64,000 bases of DNA, taken from positions 82,779-146,778 of the forward strand of contig JAJNPS010000001.1 of NCBI GenBank assembly GCA_021155205.1, read 5' to 3'. The first letter of the stretch is position 1. Every line of letters starts with the position of its first letter. The DNA comes from Rhodobacterales bacterium (GTDB lineage Bacteria; Pseudomonadota; Alphaproteobacteria; Rhodobacterales; Rhodobacteraceae). Below are positions 9,121-18,023 of the stretch, one piece after another. The notes beneath the pieces are model-generated. The model was not told the origin of the DNA, did not search any database, and saw only the letters and a list, made by a program, of their open reading frames with translations. The position numbers and the translations under genes are program-made.

Positions 9121-10935
9121 ATGATAAACCTGGCCCCCAAAATAGCGGGCGATGCGGGACGCCCCGTGATCCGCCAGCTTGATGAGTCCGCCATCAACCG
9201 CATCGCCGCCGGCGAAGTCGTGGAGCGTCCCTCTTCGGCGGTCAAGGAACTGGTGGAAAACGCGCTGGACGCGGGGGCCAGCCGGATTTCGGTGGAAATA
9301 GCGGGCGGCGGCAAGACCCTGATCCGTGTGCGCGACGACGGCTGCGGGATGACGCCCACTGATCTGCCGCTTGCCATGACGCGCCACGCAACGTCGAAAA
9401 TCGACGGCTCCGACCTTTTGAATATCCGCAGCTTTGGCTTTCGCGGCGAGGCGCTGCCTTCTTTGGGTGCCGTGGGTCGCCTGCGCATCCTTTCGCGCGC
9501 CGAGGGGCACGAGGCCGCCGAGATTACCTGTGATGGGGGACGCCTATCGCCCGTCCGACCTGCCGCCCTGACCCGCGGCACGCAGGTCGAACTCCACGAT
9601 CTGTTCTACGCCACCCCGGCGCGCCTGAAATTCCTGCGCAGCGACCGGGCAGAAACGCAAGGGATCACCGACGTCATCCGCCGCCTTGCGCTTGCCGGAC
9701 CAAATGTCGGCTTCACCCTGCGCGATGTGACCACCCCCGGCGAGGATCGCATCCTGTTTCGCGCCGATGCAGAAACGGGCGATTTCCTCGACGCGATGCC
9801 GGGCCGCCTTGCCGCCATCCTTGGCCGCGATTTCCCCGCCAACGCCGTACGCATCGACCTCGACCGCGACGGCCTGCACCTGGTCGGCTACGCCGCCTTG
9901 CCCACATATTCGCGCGGCTCGTCCGTCGCCCAGCATTTTGCCGTCAACGGCCGCCCGGTCCTCGACCGCACCCTGTTCGGAGCCCTTCGCGCCGCGTATT
10001 TCGACCTGCTCAGCCGCGACCGCCACCCCGCAGCCGTCCTCAACCTGATCTGCGACCCCGAACGCGTCGACGTGAACGTCCATCCCGCCAAGGCCGAGGT
10101 GCGGTTCCGCGAGCCGGAAATCGTGCGCTCCCTGATCATCGGCGGCCTGCGGAATGCATTGGCCAGCGCCAGCCAGGCGACCTCCACCACCCTGTCGCAA
10201 GCCACATTGACGGCCTTGCAACCGGGCACCGCGCGCATCTACCAGATGGACCGCCCCTCGCAGCCCAGCCTGTCGCGCGCGATGGCTTTCCAGGCCCCCG
10301 GTTTCGCCGAAGCCCACTCGACCCGGTTTGAACCGGCACCCGCCGACGACACTCACCACCCCCTCGGCTCTGCCCGCGCGCAACTGCATGAGAACTACAT
10401 CATCGCCCAGACCGACACCGGCATGGTGATCGTCGACCAGCACGCCGCGCACGAACGCCTCGTCTATGAACGCCTGAAACGCCAGCAGGCCGAACACGGC
10501 ATCACCCGCCAGGCCCTGCTGATCCCGGAAATCGTCAGCCTCTCCGCGTCCGAGACCGCCCTGATCCTTGAGGCCGCCCACGACCTCGAACCCCTCGGCC
10601 TGATGATCGAACCCTTCGGCCAAAACGCCATCGCCATCCGCGAAACCCCGGCGATCCTTGGCCCGATCAATGCCGAGGCGATGATCCGCGACATCCTTGA
10701 TGAACTCGCCGATCAGGGCGCAAGCCTGACCGTCAAGGCCCGCATCGACGCGGTTCTGTCACGGATGGCCTGCCATGGCTCGGTCCGCTCCGGTCGCCAG
10801 ATGCGCCCCGAAGAGATGAACGCGCTGCTGCGCGAGATGGAAGCCACCCCCAATTCCGGCCAGTGCAACCACGGCCGCCCCACCTATGTCGAACTGAAGC
10901 TTTCCGACATCGAACGCCTTTTCGGACGCACATGA
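9121..10935 (+). CDS. mutL: DNA mismatch repair protein MutL
   Basis: A 604-residue protein that couples MutS mismatch recognition to strand incision. The N-terminal GHKL ATPase carries ELVENALDAGA, VRDDGCGM and FGFRGEALPSLG. The C-terminal dimerisation/endonuclease domain has DQHAAHERLVYERL, matching the DQHA(x)2E(x)4E metal-binding motif, and ends with CNHGRP. It should therefore be an endonuclease-active MutL, as expected in bacteria without MutH. The ATG at 9121 adds a short tail before the conserved RQLDESAINRIAAGEV start. It overlaps rmuC by 4 nt. Confidence 0.96.
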   Translation: MINLAPKIAGDAGRPVIRQLDESAINRIAAGEVVERPSSAVKELVENALDAGASRISVEIAGGGKTLIRVRDDGCGMTPTDLPLAMTRHATSKIDGSDLLNIRSFGFRGEALPSLGAVGRLRILSRAEGHEAAEITCDGGRLSPVRPAALTRGTQVELHDLFYATPARLKFLRSDRAETQGITDVIRRLALAGPNVGFTLRDVTTPGEDRILFRADAETGDFLDAMPGRLAAILGRDFPANAVRIDLDRDGLHLVGYAALPTYSRGSSVAQHFAVNGRPVLDRTLFGALRAAYFDLLSRDRHPAAVLNLICDPERVDVNVHPAKAEVRFREPEIVRSLIIGGLRNALASASQATSTTLSQATLTALQPGTARIYQMDRPSQPSLSRAMAFQAPGFAEAHSTRFEPAPADDTHHPLGSARAQLHENYIIAQTDTGMVIVDQHAAHERLVYERLKRQQAEHGITRQALLIPEIVSLSASETALILEAAHDLEPLGLMIEPFGQNAIAIRETPAILGPINAEAMIRDILDELADQGASLTVKARIDAVLSRMACHGSVRSGRQMRPEEMNALLREMEATPNSGQCNHGRPTYVELKLSDIERLFGRT

Positions 10936-12092
10936 TCACCCTTTTTGGCCAGACCTACCCCTGGAACGCGCCCGAGGTCCTGCTGATCGCGGGCGTCGCG
11001 TTTGTCATCCTGCTGGCGCTGTTCCTGATCTGGCGCGCGACGTCCCGGTCGGCTGCAACGGCAGAACCCCTGCTGCGCGAACTCGGCTGGCTTGCGAACC
11101 GTGTGCAGCTTCTGGGCGACGGGCAGGAACGGCTGGCAGGCGGCCTCCACCACGTGTCGGAGGCGCAGGTCGTCAGCCAGACCGCCATGCTGCAGATGAT
11201 GGAAAAGCGTCTGGCCGAGGTTCAGGTGGCGATGGGCGAAAGCCTGACGGGGTCATCGACCCGCACCGCGCGGTCATTGGGCGAATTGCAGCAGCGGCTG
11301 GAAACCATCGACAAGGCGCAGGCCAACATCGAGAAACTGTCGGGCAACGTGCTGAACCTGCAGGACATCCTGTCGAACAAACAGGCACGCGGGGCGTTTG
11401 GCGAGATCCAGTTGAACGACATCGTTGTCAAGGCGCTGCCGTCCGACGCCTACACGATGCAGGCGACGCTTTCGAACGGCAGACGCGCCGACTGCCTCGT
11501 CCACCTGCCCAATCCCCCCGGCCCCATCGTCATCGACGCGAAATTCCCGCTGGAGGCCTATGAAGCCCTGCGCCGCGCCGAAAACCCGCGCCAACTGGCC
11601 GAGGCAGGCGCGCAGCTACGTGTCGCCGTCCGCACACATATCCGCGCCATTGCCGACCGCTATATCCTGGATGGCGAAACCGCCGATGGCGCGCTGATGT
11701 TCCTGCCATCCGAGGCGATCTATGCCGAGTTGCACTCGAACTTTCCCGAAGTCGTGCGCGACGGGTTCGCCGCCAAGGTCTGGATCGTCTCGCCGACCAC
11801 CTGCATGGCCACCCTCAACACCATGCGCGCAGTTCTCAAGGACGCCCGGATGCGCGAACAGGCAGGCGCGATCCGCCGCGAACTGGCGCTGCTGTATGGC
11901 GATGTCGAACGCCTGACGGAACGTGTCGGCAACCTGGACCGCCATTTTGGTCAGGCCGCCAAGGATATCGAGGAAATCAAGGTCTCGTCCGACAAGGCCA
12001 GCAAACGCGCGCGCCGCCTGGATAATTTCGATTTCGAGGAACTCGCGCAGACCGATCCTGCCCGCGTGATCGGCCCCCAGGCGGCGGAATGA
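10932..12092 (+). CDS. rmuC: DNA recombination protein RmuC homologue
   Basis: A 386-residue protein from ATG 10932, which overlaps the mutL stop (ATGA); a longer ORF from 10863 would run back into mutL and is not used. It has an N-terminal transmembrane helix (about residues 13-36), then a helical coiled-coil-like region, then the RmuC domain with GAFGEIQL, ADCLVHLPNPPGPIVIDAKFPLEAYEAL and FLPSEAIYAEL. RmuC limits rearrangements at inverted repeats in E. coli and has a nuclease-like fold. Coupling to mutL suggests co-regulation of genome-stability genes. Confidence 0.93.
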   Translation: MITLFGQTYPWNAPEVLLIAGVAFVILLALFLIWRATSRSAATAEPLLRELGWLANRVQLLGDGQERLAGGLHHVSEAQVVSQTAMLQMMEKRLAEVQVAMGESLTGSSTRTARSLGELQQRLETIDKAQANIEKLSGNVLNLQDILSNKQARGAFGEIQLNDIVVKALPSDAYTMQATLSNGRRADCLVHLPNPPGPIVIDAKFPLEAYEALRRAENPRQLAEAGAQLRVAVRTHIRAIADRYILDGETADGALMFLPSEAIYAELHSNFPEVVRDGFAAKVWIVSPTTCMATLNTMRAVLKDARMREQAGAIRRELALLYGDVERLTERVGNLDRHFGQAAKDIEEIKVSSDKASKRARRLDNFDFEELAQTDPARVIGPQAAE

Positions 12093-12661
12093 TCCACCTG
12101 ACCGCGGCAGACTACAGGCGACAGCCCTGGAAGAACGGTCGAGGGGTGACGACCGAACTCTTGCATATCCGAGAGCCGGACGGTCGCACGCGATTGCGCC
12201 TGTCCCGTGCCAGTGTCACCGAGGACGGGCCATTTTCGGTGTTTCCGGGCATCGCAAGAAACCTCACCGTTCTTTCCGGGCCCGGGTTCAGGCTATCGGG
12301 CAGCGGCATGAACTTTCGCTGCGACCCGCTGGTGCCGGTCGCTTTCCCCGGCGATATCGAACTGACCGCATCCGAGACGAACGGCAGACCGTCCGACGAT
12401 TTCAACGTCATGATTGCGGAAAGTTTTCCGATGCCACAGGTTCTCGTGGCGCGCGACACAGTGTTGCCACCCGGCGAAGTGATGGTCTATGCCCTGGGGC
12501 AAATTACGATCAACGGCAGCACGGTGGACGAAGGCGACCTTTTGCTGACAACGGACAGGATGACTCTGGTCGGCGCGGCGCTTGTCGTTCGACCTATGGG
12601 TCCGCCATTGTTGCAGGACCAAAATTTTTCGCCGAAAAATTTTCGTCCGGCTAGATCCTGA
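12089..12661 (+). CDS. HutD/Ves family cupin protein
   Basis: A 190-residue double-stranded beta-helix protein starting at ATG 12089, overlapping rmuC by 4 nt. The N-terminal PWKNGRGVTTEL block and the later FPGIARNLTVLSG are hallmarks of the HutD/Ves family. HutD is linked to histidine utilisation regulation in pseudomonads, and Ves to cold response in E. coli; no hut genes are visible here, so its role is unknown. The 3' end carries an AT-rich hairpin and overlaps the convergent chrR gene by 11 bp. Confidence 0.85.
   Translation: MIHLTAADYRRQPWKNGRGVTTELLHIREPDGRTRLRLSRASVTEDGPFSVFPGIARNLTVLSGPGFRLSGSGMNFRCDPLVPVAFPGDIELTASETNGRPSDDFNVMIAESFPMPQVLVARDTVLPPGEVMVYALGQITINGSTVDEGDLLLTTDRMTLVGAALVVRPMGPPLLQDQNFSPKNFRPARS
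12621..12643. terminator. AT-rich perfect inverted repeat between converging genes
   Basis: AAAATTTTTCG (12621-12631) and CGAAAAATTTT (12633-12643) are perfect complements around one base. It lies inside the last codons of the hutD-like gene and just beyond the chrR stop. Read on the minus strand it falls where the rpoE-chrR transcript should end, so it may act as a terminator in one or both directions. Confidence 0.45.
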
Positions 12662-13295
12662 ACCAGCCCTGAACCAGGCGCGGGACCAGCGTGTTGAACC
12701 GCAATGGCGCATCCGTCGCCGTCAGGCAGATGCAGTCCTGCCCCATCTCGGAGACCGGCGTATGCTCCATCCCTTCATCTGCGAACTCGATATCGCCGGG
12801 GCCAAAACGGTCGTTCTGATCGGAAAAGGCACCTTGCAGCACCAGCGTCATTTCCAGCCCGCGGTGCCCATGATCGGGCATCCGCGCGCCGGCAGGAATG
12901 TACAACAGCCGCGCTGTCGCCCGCCGGTCGGTCGGCAGGATCGCCTGTCGCACGCCTGCCCCGAGCGATGTCCAGCCCACGCTGGCAAGATCAGTCCCGA
13001 CATAATCCGCCAGCGGTGCCGGAAAGATGCCGCTGGCGCGCGCAGGCGCACGCGCCGTCGCCTGCGGCATCAACTCGATCCGCGACAGGGTCGCCTCAAG
13101 AGCCGCGCCTGACATCGACACCGCATCCTGCCCTTCGATCACGGCGCCGCCGACCGCCTCGAACGCGGCAAGCTGCGCACGGCAATCATCACACATCGAC
13201 ACATGCGTCGCGACGATCAGGTTGAACGCCTCGGCAAGCTCGCCCGCAGCATAGGCCATCAGGACAGGGTCAGTGATATGGTGGCGGATCGTCAT
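12651..13295 (-). CDS. chrR: ChrR-type zinc anti-sigma factor (anti-RpoE)
   Basis: ChrR holds RpoE inactive until singlet oxygen or organic hydroperoxides release it. The N-terminal zinc anti-sigma domain shows the ligands: counting from ATG 13295, His6, His31, Cys35 and Cys38 (HVSMCDDC), the same numbering as described for Rhodobacter ChrR, so I prefer this start over ATG 13304. The C-terminal cupin domain has DHGHRGLEMTLVLQGAF and a downstream E-HTP, giving the second metal site. It follows rpoE by 16 nt and ends with DAPLRFNTLVPRLVQ, typical of the family. Confidence 0.95.
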   Translation of the reverse strand: MTIRHHITDPVLMAYAAGELAEAFNLIVATHVSMCDDCRAQLAAFEAVGGAVIEGQDAVSMSGAALEATLSRIELMPQATARAPARASGIFPAPLADYVGTDLASVGWTSLGAGVRQAILPTDRRATARLLYIPAGARMPDHGHRGLEMTLVLQGAFSDQNDRFGPGDIEFADEGMEHTPVSEMGQDCICLTATDAPLRFNTLVPRLVQGWFRI

Positions 13296-13311
13296 GGTGT
13301 TCATCTGTCCT

Positions 13312-13851
13312 TCACGTCATTTCCTGGCGCAGCCGGTCCAGCGCCAGCCTGATGCGCGATTTGATTGTGCCCAGGGGCAGGCCGGTTTCGGCGGCAATCT
13401 CGCTGTGTGACAGATCGCCGTAATAGGCCCGTTCGATCAGCGCCCTTTGCTTGTCGGGCAGCACCGCAAGCGCCCGCCCCAGACGCTGGGTTTCCTGCTG
13501 CGCCTCGTAGATTTCGGCCTGGTCGGGTTCGGCCTCGGGACCCCAGTTCAGGTCTTCGGGTTCGACACGCAGCGACTTGCGCAGCATGTCGATCCGTCGG
13601 TTCCGCGCGATCGTGTAGACCCAGGTGGCCACCGAGGCCCGCGCGGGGTCGAACTGGTAGGCCTTTTGCCACAACGTTGCCATCACGTCCTGCGCGCATT
13701 CCTCTGCCACCGTCGCCCCGGCGCCCGACTTCATCAGGAAACCTTTCACCCGCGGGGCAAAATGCCTGAACAGCGCCGCAAAGGCCGCCCTGTCCTGATG
13801 GTCGCGCACCCGGAACACCAGGGCCGTCCAGTCTGTCTCTGATCCGTTCAC
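13312..13851 (-). CDS. rpoE: ECF RNA polymerase sigma factor RpoE (ECF11 type)
   Basis: A 179-residue sigma factor with region 2 (AAFAALFRHFAPRVKGFLMKSGAG ... VATWVYTIARNRRIDMLRK, described here in parts) and region 4 (LSHSEIAAETGLPLGTIKSRI). The open frame extends upstream to 13986, but a sigma-E-type promoter for this gene lies at 13967-13996, so translation must begin inside. GTG 13851 (VNGSETDW) matches the usual family start, although its ribosome-binding site is weak. With ChrR it would control the singlet-oxygen response, including the divergent operon. Confidence 0.93.
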   Translation of the reverse strand: MNGSETDWTALVFRVRDHQDRAAFAALFRHFAPRVKGFLMKSGAGATVAEECAQDVMATLWQKAYQFDPARASVATWVYTIARNRRIDMLRKSLRVEPEDLNWGPEAEPDQAEIYEAQQETQRLGRALAVLPDKQRALIERAYYGDLSHSEIAAETGLPLGTIKSRIRLALDRLRQEMT

Positions 13852-13966
13852 CGCCAACGCCGACCTGTCTGCCGAATGCCTTGCCCCGCAGGCCCGCGCC
13901 ACGATGTGCCGCGCAAAGCCGGGCGCGTCAGCTCTATCAATCTGGCGGGCTTCGGACCACATGGCA

Positions 13967-13996
13967 TTTGTACAGTCGCAGCGCACGACCGGATCA
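13967..13996 (-). promoter_or_regulatory. Candidate sigma-E promoter of rpoE-chrR (autoregulation)
   Basis: On the minus strand TGATCC (13996-13991) is followed after exactly 18 nt by TACAAA (13972-13967). The -35 is a perfect match to the RpoE consensus of Rhodobacter (TGATCC-N18-TAAGA); the -10 is weaker. It faces rpoE, fitting the autoregulation known for this system. Confidence 0.6.
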
Positions 13997-14082
13997 CTTT
14001 CATGCGAGAAAAGCTGCCAAGACGCGCATATCTGTCAGACGTTAGATGTAAGTTTTTTGTGACATTACCAGACTTGCGGACA

Positions 14083-14112
14083 TGATCCAGACGCCCGATA
14101 CCGGCGTAAGAT
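14083..14112 (+). promoter_or_regulatory. Sigma-E (RpoE) promoter of the divergent five-gene operon
   Basis: TGATCC (14083-14088), an 18-nt spacer and TAAGAT (14107-14112) match the RpoE-dependent promoter consensus in both boxes and spacing. The predicted transcript would start about 25 nt before ATG 14143. No other strong promoter was seen for this operon. Confidence 0.85.
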
Positions 14113-14142
14113 CTCAAGAAACCTTTGCGGAGCCTGTCGTCC

Positions 14143-15438
14143 ATGCCGTTCGAGACCTGTGCCGCCGCCCCTCGCCGGATCGCCGTCATCGGCGGCGGAA
14201 TTTCGGGCATGGCAGCAGCGCATTTCCTGGCCGAGGGCAACGCGGTCGTGCTGTATGAGACGGCAGGTCGGCTTGGCGGGCACGCGCGGACGGTTCTGGC
14301 GGGAAAGCATGGCAACCAGCCGGTCGATACCGGCTTCATTGTGTTCAACAACGCCAACTATCCCCACCTGACCCGGCTGTTCGCGCAACTCGACGTTCCA
14401 GTCGCCAACAGCAGCATGTCGTTCGGGGCCTCGATAGACGGCGGCCGCGTCGAGTACGGACTTGCCTCTCTCGACACCCTTTTTGCCCAGCGCCGGAATC
14501 TGTTAAGTCCGCGCTTTCTTGGCATGATTGCCGACATCGTGCGGTTCAACAAACACGCCGAGGCCGCCGCCGAGGCCCCGGGCCTGACCATTGCCGAACT
14601 GCTGGACCGTCTTGGCACCGGCGACTGGTTCCGCGACCACTACATCACGCCCTTTTCGGGCGCGATCTGGTCCACGCCGACCAGGGGCATCCTCGACTTT
14701 CCCGCGCAGGCGCTGGTGCAGTTTTTCCGCAACCATGCGCTGCTTGGCTATGCGGGCCAGCACCAGTGGTATACCGTCAGGGGTGGGTCGGTGGAATATG
14801 TCCGCCGCCTGCAGGCAAGTCTTGTGTCCCATGGCGTCGATCTGCGACTGACGACGCCGGTCGCCGGTGTCCGGCGCATCGCAGGCGGTGTCATGGTGCG
14901 GGCGCATGGCGGCGACTGGGACATGTTCGACGAGGTCGTCTTTGCCACCCATTCCGACGACACGTTGCGGCTTTTGTCCGATGCAACGGGCGCAGAGCGG
15001 ATGGCGTTGGGCGCAATCGGCTACCAACCCAACGATGCCGTTCTGCACTGCGATGCCAGCCTGATGCCCAAATCCCGCAAGGTCTGGTCCAGCTGGTCCT
15101 ATGTCGAGGCCAAGGGCGGCCCGGGTGAACGGATAGACCTGACCTACTGGATGAACTCGCTGCAACCGATCCCGATGGATGATCCCTTGTTCGTCACGCT
15201 GAACACCAGCCGTCCGATCCGGGACGAGATGATCCACGACACCGTCATCTTTCGCCATCCGGTCTATGATCTGGGTGCCTTGGCCGCCCAAAAGACCATC
15301 CGGGCGATCAACGGCACCAACCGCACCTGGTTCTGCGGCGCCTGGTTGCGCAATGGTTTCCACGAGGACGGCATCGCCTCGGCAGTCGAGGTTGCCACCG
15401 GCATCAAGGCCCGCGCGGGGGCACCATTGGCGGCATGA
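14143..15438 (+). CDS. NAD/FAD-dependent amine-oxidase-like oxidoreductase, first gene of sigma-E operon
   Basis: A 431-residue flavoprotein with an N-terminal dinucleotide-binding motif IGGGISGMAAAHFL and a GRLGGHART block that contacts FAD. The C-terminal WFCGAWLRNGFHEDGIASA completes the FAD site, as in the amine oxidase/phytoene desaturase superfamily. Start ATG 14143 is chosen over TTG 14125 because the predicted transcript starts near 14119. In Rhodobacter sphaeroides the sigma-E regulon contains an operon of similar content whose first gene is linked to unusual (furan) fatty-acid formation; a similar membrane-lipid role here is inference. It overlaps the next gene by 4 nt. Confidence 0.88.
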   Translation: MPFETCAAAPRRIAVIGGGISGMAAAHFLAEGNAVVLYETAGRLGGHARTVLAGKHGNQPVDTGFIVFNNANYPHLTRLFAQLDVPVANSSMSFGASIDGGRVEYGLASLDTLFAQRRNLLSPRFLGMIADIVRFNKHAEAAAEAPGLTIAELLDRLGTGDWFRDHYITPFSGAIWSTPTRGILDFPAQALVQFFRNHALLGYAGQHQWYTVRGGSVEYVRRLQASLVSHGVDLRLTTPVAGVRRIAGGVMVRAHGGDWDMFDEVVFATHSDDTLRLLSDATGAERMALGAIGYQPNDAVLHCDASLMPKSRKVWSSWSYVEAKGGPGERIDLTYWMNSLQPIPMDDPLFVTLNTSRPIRDEMIHDTVIFRHPVYDLGALAAQKTIRAINGTNRTWFCGAWLRNGFHEDGIASAVEVATGIKARAGAPLAA

Positions 15439-16187
15439 CCGGGGTTCTGCACCTGCGCGGCGAGACGTTTCATGGCCGCAAGGGTGCGGTACGGAACAGC
15501 TTTCGCTATTCGCTCGACTATGTGCTGCTGGATCCCGAATCCACGGATGGACCCGCGCTTTTCTCGCGCAACCGGCGCAACCTGACATCGCTGCATGACA
15601 TCGACCATGGCGGCGCTCCGAAGGCAGGCCGCGGCGTCGCCTGGGTGCGCAAGGTTCTGACGCAGCACCAGCTGCCGGGTAAGGATCAAATCCGCCTGCT
15701 CGCCCAGCCCCGCGTCTTGGGGCATGTCTTCAACCCGGTCAGTTTCTGGCTGTGCAGCGATGCCAAGGACCAGTTGCGCGTCGTCATCGCCGAGGTGTCG
15801 AACACGTTTGGCGACCGGCATTCCTATCTGTGCCACCGCGACGACCTGGGCCCGCTGACACGCCAGGACACGCTGACCGCGCGCAAGATCTTTCACGTCT
15901 CGCCGTTTCAGCCGGTCGAGGGTGGCTACGCGTTCCGGTTTGACATCCGCCCCGACCGGATCGGCATCTGGATCGACTACACCACCGCGACGGGCGGGCT
16001 TTATACCAACCTGACCGGCCCGCTGGTGCCGCTGACAAATGGCGGCATCCTGCGCGCCTGCCTGCGTCGCCCGTTCGGATCGCGCCGTGTGCTGGCGCTG
16101 ATCCACTGGCAGGCGATCCGGCTTGCGATCAAGGGCGCCGTCTTTCGCCGCCGCCCGGCCCCGCCCACCGATGACGTGTCGCGATGA
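15435..16187 (+). CDS. DUF1365 family protein
   Basis: A 250-residue protein recognised from GETFHGRKGAVRNSFRYSLDYVLLD, VLGHVFNPVSFWLC and AEVSNTFGDRHSYL. DUF1365 genes usually sit beside FAD amine oxidases and cyclopropane-fatty-acid-synthase-like enzymes, which points to lipid modification, but no reaction is established. Both borders are 4-nt ATGA overlaps, so it is firmly part of the sigma-E operon. Confidence 0.9.
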   Translation: MTGVLHLRGETFHGRKGAVRNSFRYSLDYVLLDPESTDGPALFSRNRRNLTSLHDIDHGGAPKAGRGVAWVRKVLTQHQLPGKDQIRLLAQPRVLGHVFNPVSFWLCSDAKDQLRVVIAEVSNTFGDRHSYLCHRDDLGPLTRQDTLTARKIFHVSPFQPVEGGYAFRFDIRPDRIGIWIDYTTATGGLYTNLTGPLVPLTNGGILRACLRRPFGSRRVLALIHWQAIRLAIKGAVFRRRPAPPTDDVSR

Positions 16188-17458
16188 CCGGCGCGCTTCC
16201 CGTGGCGTCCACCGCGCGCGGCCTCTGGCCATGGTCGCTGTTCGCCGCACTGATCGCGATGGCGGGCCTGCCGATCTACATCCATGCGCCAAAATTCTTT
16301 GCCGACAGCTACGGCGTCAGCCTGACCGCCCTTGGCCTGACGCTGGGGGCACTGCGCTTTGTCGATGTGGTGCAGGACCCGCTGCTCGGCTGGTTTGCCG
16401 AAACCCTTGGTCCCGGCCGCCGCTACTGGGTCGCCGCATCCGCCCTGCTGATGTCAGCAGCGATGTACGGCCTTTTTGCCGTCCCACCCCCCATTTCGCC
16501 GATCTGGTGGTTCGCGCTGACCCTCACCGCCCTGTTCACCGCGTTCTCGTTCCTGACCATCGTCTTTTATGCCGAAGGCGTGGCGCGCGCCGAACCCCTG
16601 GGCGATGGCGGTCATGTGCGGCTGGCGGGCTGGCGCGAGGGCGGGTCGCTGTTGGGTGTCTCGGTCGCCGCCGTCGCCCCGACCGTTCTGGCCATGCTGA
16701 CCCCGGCGCCCTTTACCGCATTTGCCACCGGCTTTGCCGTCCTCGCCCTTGTGGCCGTCGTCGCGATGCACGGCGAATGGCAATCCCGAGCGCCAAAGGC
16801 CCGCACCGGTTCCGCCTTGTCGGCATTCGCCCGGTTCCGCCCCGCCCTTGCCGACCCCCTGACGCGCAAGCTCCTGATCCTGGCCTTTATCAACTCCGCC
16901 CCGGTCGCGGTCACGTCGACCCTTTTTCTTCTGTTCGTCGAAAGCCGCCTTGGCCAACCGGATGCCGCTGGTCCCCTCCTCCTTCTTTTCTTCCTCGCCG
17001 CCGCCGCTTCAACCTTGGTCTGGAGCCGCCTTGCCCGGCGCATCGGCCCCAGACGGACGCTGATGACTGGCATGGCCCTGTCGATCGTGGCCTTCCTCTG
17101 GGCCGCGACGCTCGGCACCGGCGACACCGTCGCGTTTGCCATTATCTGCGTCGCCTCGGGTGCCGCACTTGGCGCCGACATGACCCTGTTGCCCGCGATG
17201 TTCGCGCGCCGCTTGGGCGATCTGGACCAAGGGGGTGAGGCCGCAGCCTTTGCCCTTTGGTCCTTCGTGTCGAAACTGACGCTGGCCGTTGCCGCCGTGA
17301 CGTTGCTGCCGCTTCTTGACCAGTTCGGCTTTGTCACAGGCCTGACCAATACCGCGACCGCACTGCTCGTCCTGTCGATCCTTTATGCGCTTGTGCCCTG
17401 TGCCCTGAAACTTGCCGCCATCGCCTTTCTGGCCACCTTGCCGGACACAAAGGATTGA
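16184..17458 (+). CDS. MFS transporter
   Basis: A 424-residue membrane protein with about 12 hydrophobic segments. The motif-A-like loop GWFAETLGPGRRYW after TM2, and the ARRIGPRRTLM repeat after TM8, are typical of the major facilitator superfamily (GPH/sugar-cation symporter-like group). It overlaps the DUF1365 gene by 4 nt and lies in the sigma-E operon, so its cargo may be a lipid or a compound linked to oxidative stress; no substrate can be read from sequence. Confidence 0.88.
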   Translation: MTGALPVASTARGLWPWSLFAALIAMAGLPIYIHAPKFFADSYGVSLTALGLTLGALRFVDVVQDPLLGWFAETLGPGRRYWVAASALLMSAAMYGLFAVPPPISPIWWFALTLTALFTAFSFLTIVFYAEGVARAEPLGDGGHVRLAGWREGGSLLGVSVAAVAPTVLAMLTPAPFTAFATGFAVLALVAVVAMHGEWQSRAPKARTGSALSAFARFRPALADPLTRKLLILAFINSAPVAVTSTLFLLFVESRLGQPDAAGPLLLLFFLAAAASTLVWSRLARRIGPRRTLMTGMALSIVAFLWAATLGTGDTVAFAIICVASGAALGADMTLLPAMFARRLGDLDQGGEAAAFALWSFVSKLTLAVAAVTLLPLLDQFGFVTGLTNTATALLVLSILYALVPCALKLAAIAFLATLPDTKD

Positions 17459-17462
17459 CCAG

Positions 17463-18023
17463 ATGAATACCATCCTCGCCATCCTTCTTGGGGCTGCCAT
17501 TGTTCTGGCGCTGGTGATCGCGCGCGTCCGCTATGCCGCCTTTCGCGCGCAAGTCCCCGCCGACATGGCAGAGATGGGTCCCACATTCGACCTCAAGTCC
17601 CACCTGAACGGCCCGATCCTGTGCGAGGGCATGATCTATGGCCCGACCGGCCGCGTGGTCTCGCGCTTTGTCGCGGACATGGAGGGGCGCTGGGACGGCG
17701 ACACCGGCACGCTGGCCGAGGTGTTCCACTATGACAGCGGCACTACGCAGAACCGCCAGTGGACCCTTGCCCTGCAGCCCGGTGGCGCGATCATGGCCAC
17801 GGCACCGGATGTCGTGGGCACCGGCACGGGTATGGCCATGGGTGCTGGCGTCCAGTTGCGCTATCGCATCCGCCTGACGCCCGAGGCGGGGGGACATGTG
17901 CTGGACGTCGTCGACTGGATGGTCCTGATGGGAAACGGAACCATCATGAACCGCAGCCAGTTCACCAAATTCGGGATCCTGGTGGCAGAGCTTGTCGCCA
18001 CGATGCGCAAGGTACCCGCATGA
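17463..18023 (+). CDS. DUF3833 family protein
   Basis: A 186-residue protein beginning at ATG 17463, 4 nt after the MFS stop, with an N-terminal hydrophobic anchor (about residues 3-20). The remainder is beta-rich, with FDLKSHLNGPILCEGMIYGP, FVADMEGRWDGDTGTLAE and MVLMGNGTIMNRSQFTKFG, the pattern of DUF3833. The family is periplasmic or membrane-bound and uncharacterised, and is often found in the same oxidative-stress/lipid gene set. It overlaps the following SDR gene by 4 nt. Confidence 0.87.
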   Translation: MNTILAILLGAAIVLALVIARVRYAAFRAQVPADMAEMGPTFDLKSHLNGPILCEGMIYGPTGRVVSRFVADMEGRWDGDTGTLAEVFHYDSGTTQNRQWTLALQPGGAIMATAPDVVGTGTGMAMGAGVQLRYRIRLTPEAGGHVLDVVDWMVLMGNGTIMNRSQFTKFGILVAELVATMRKVPA

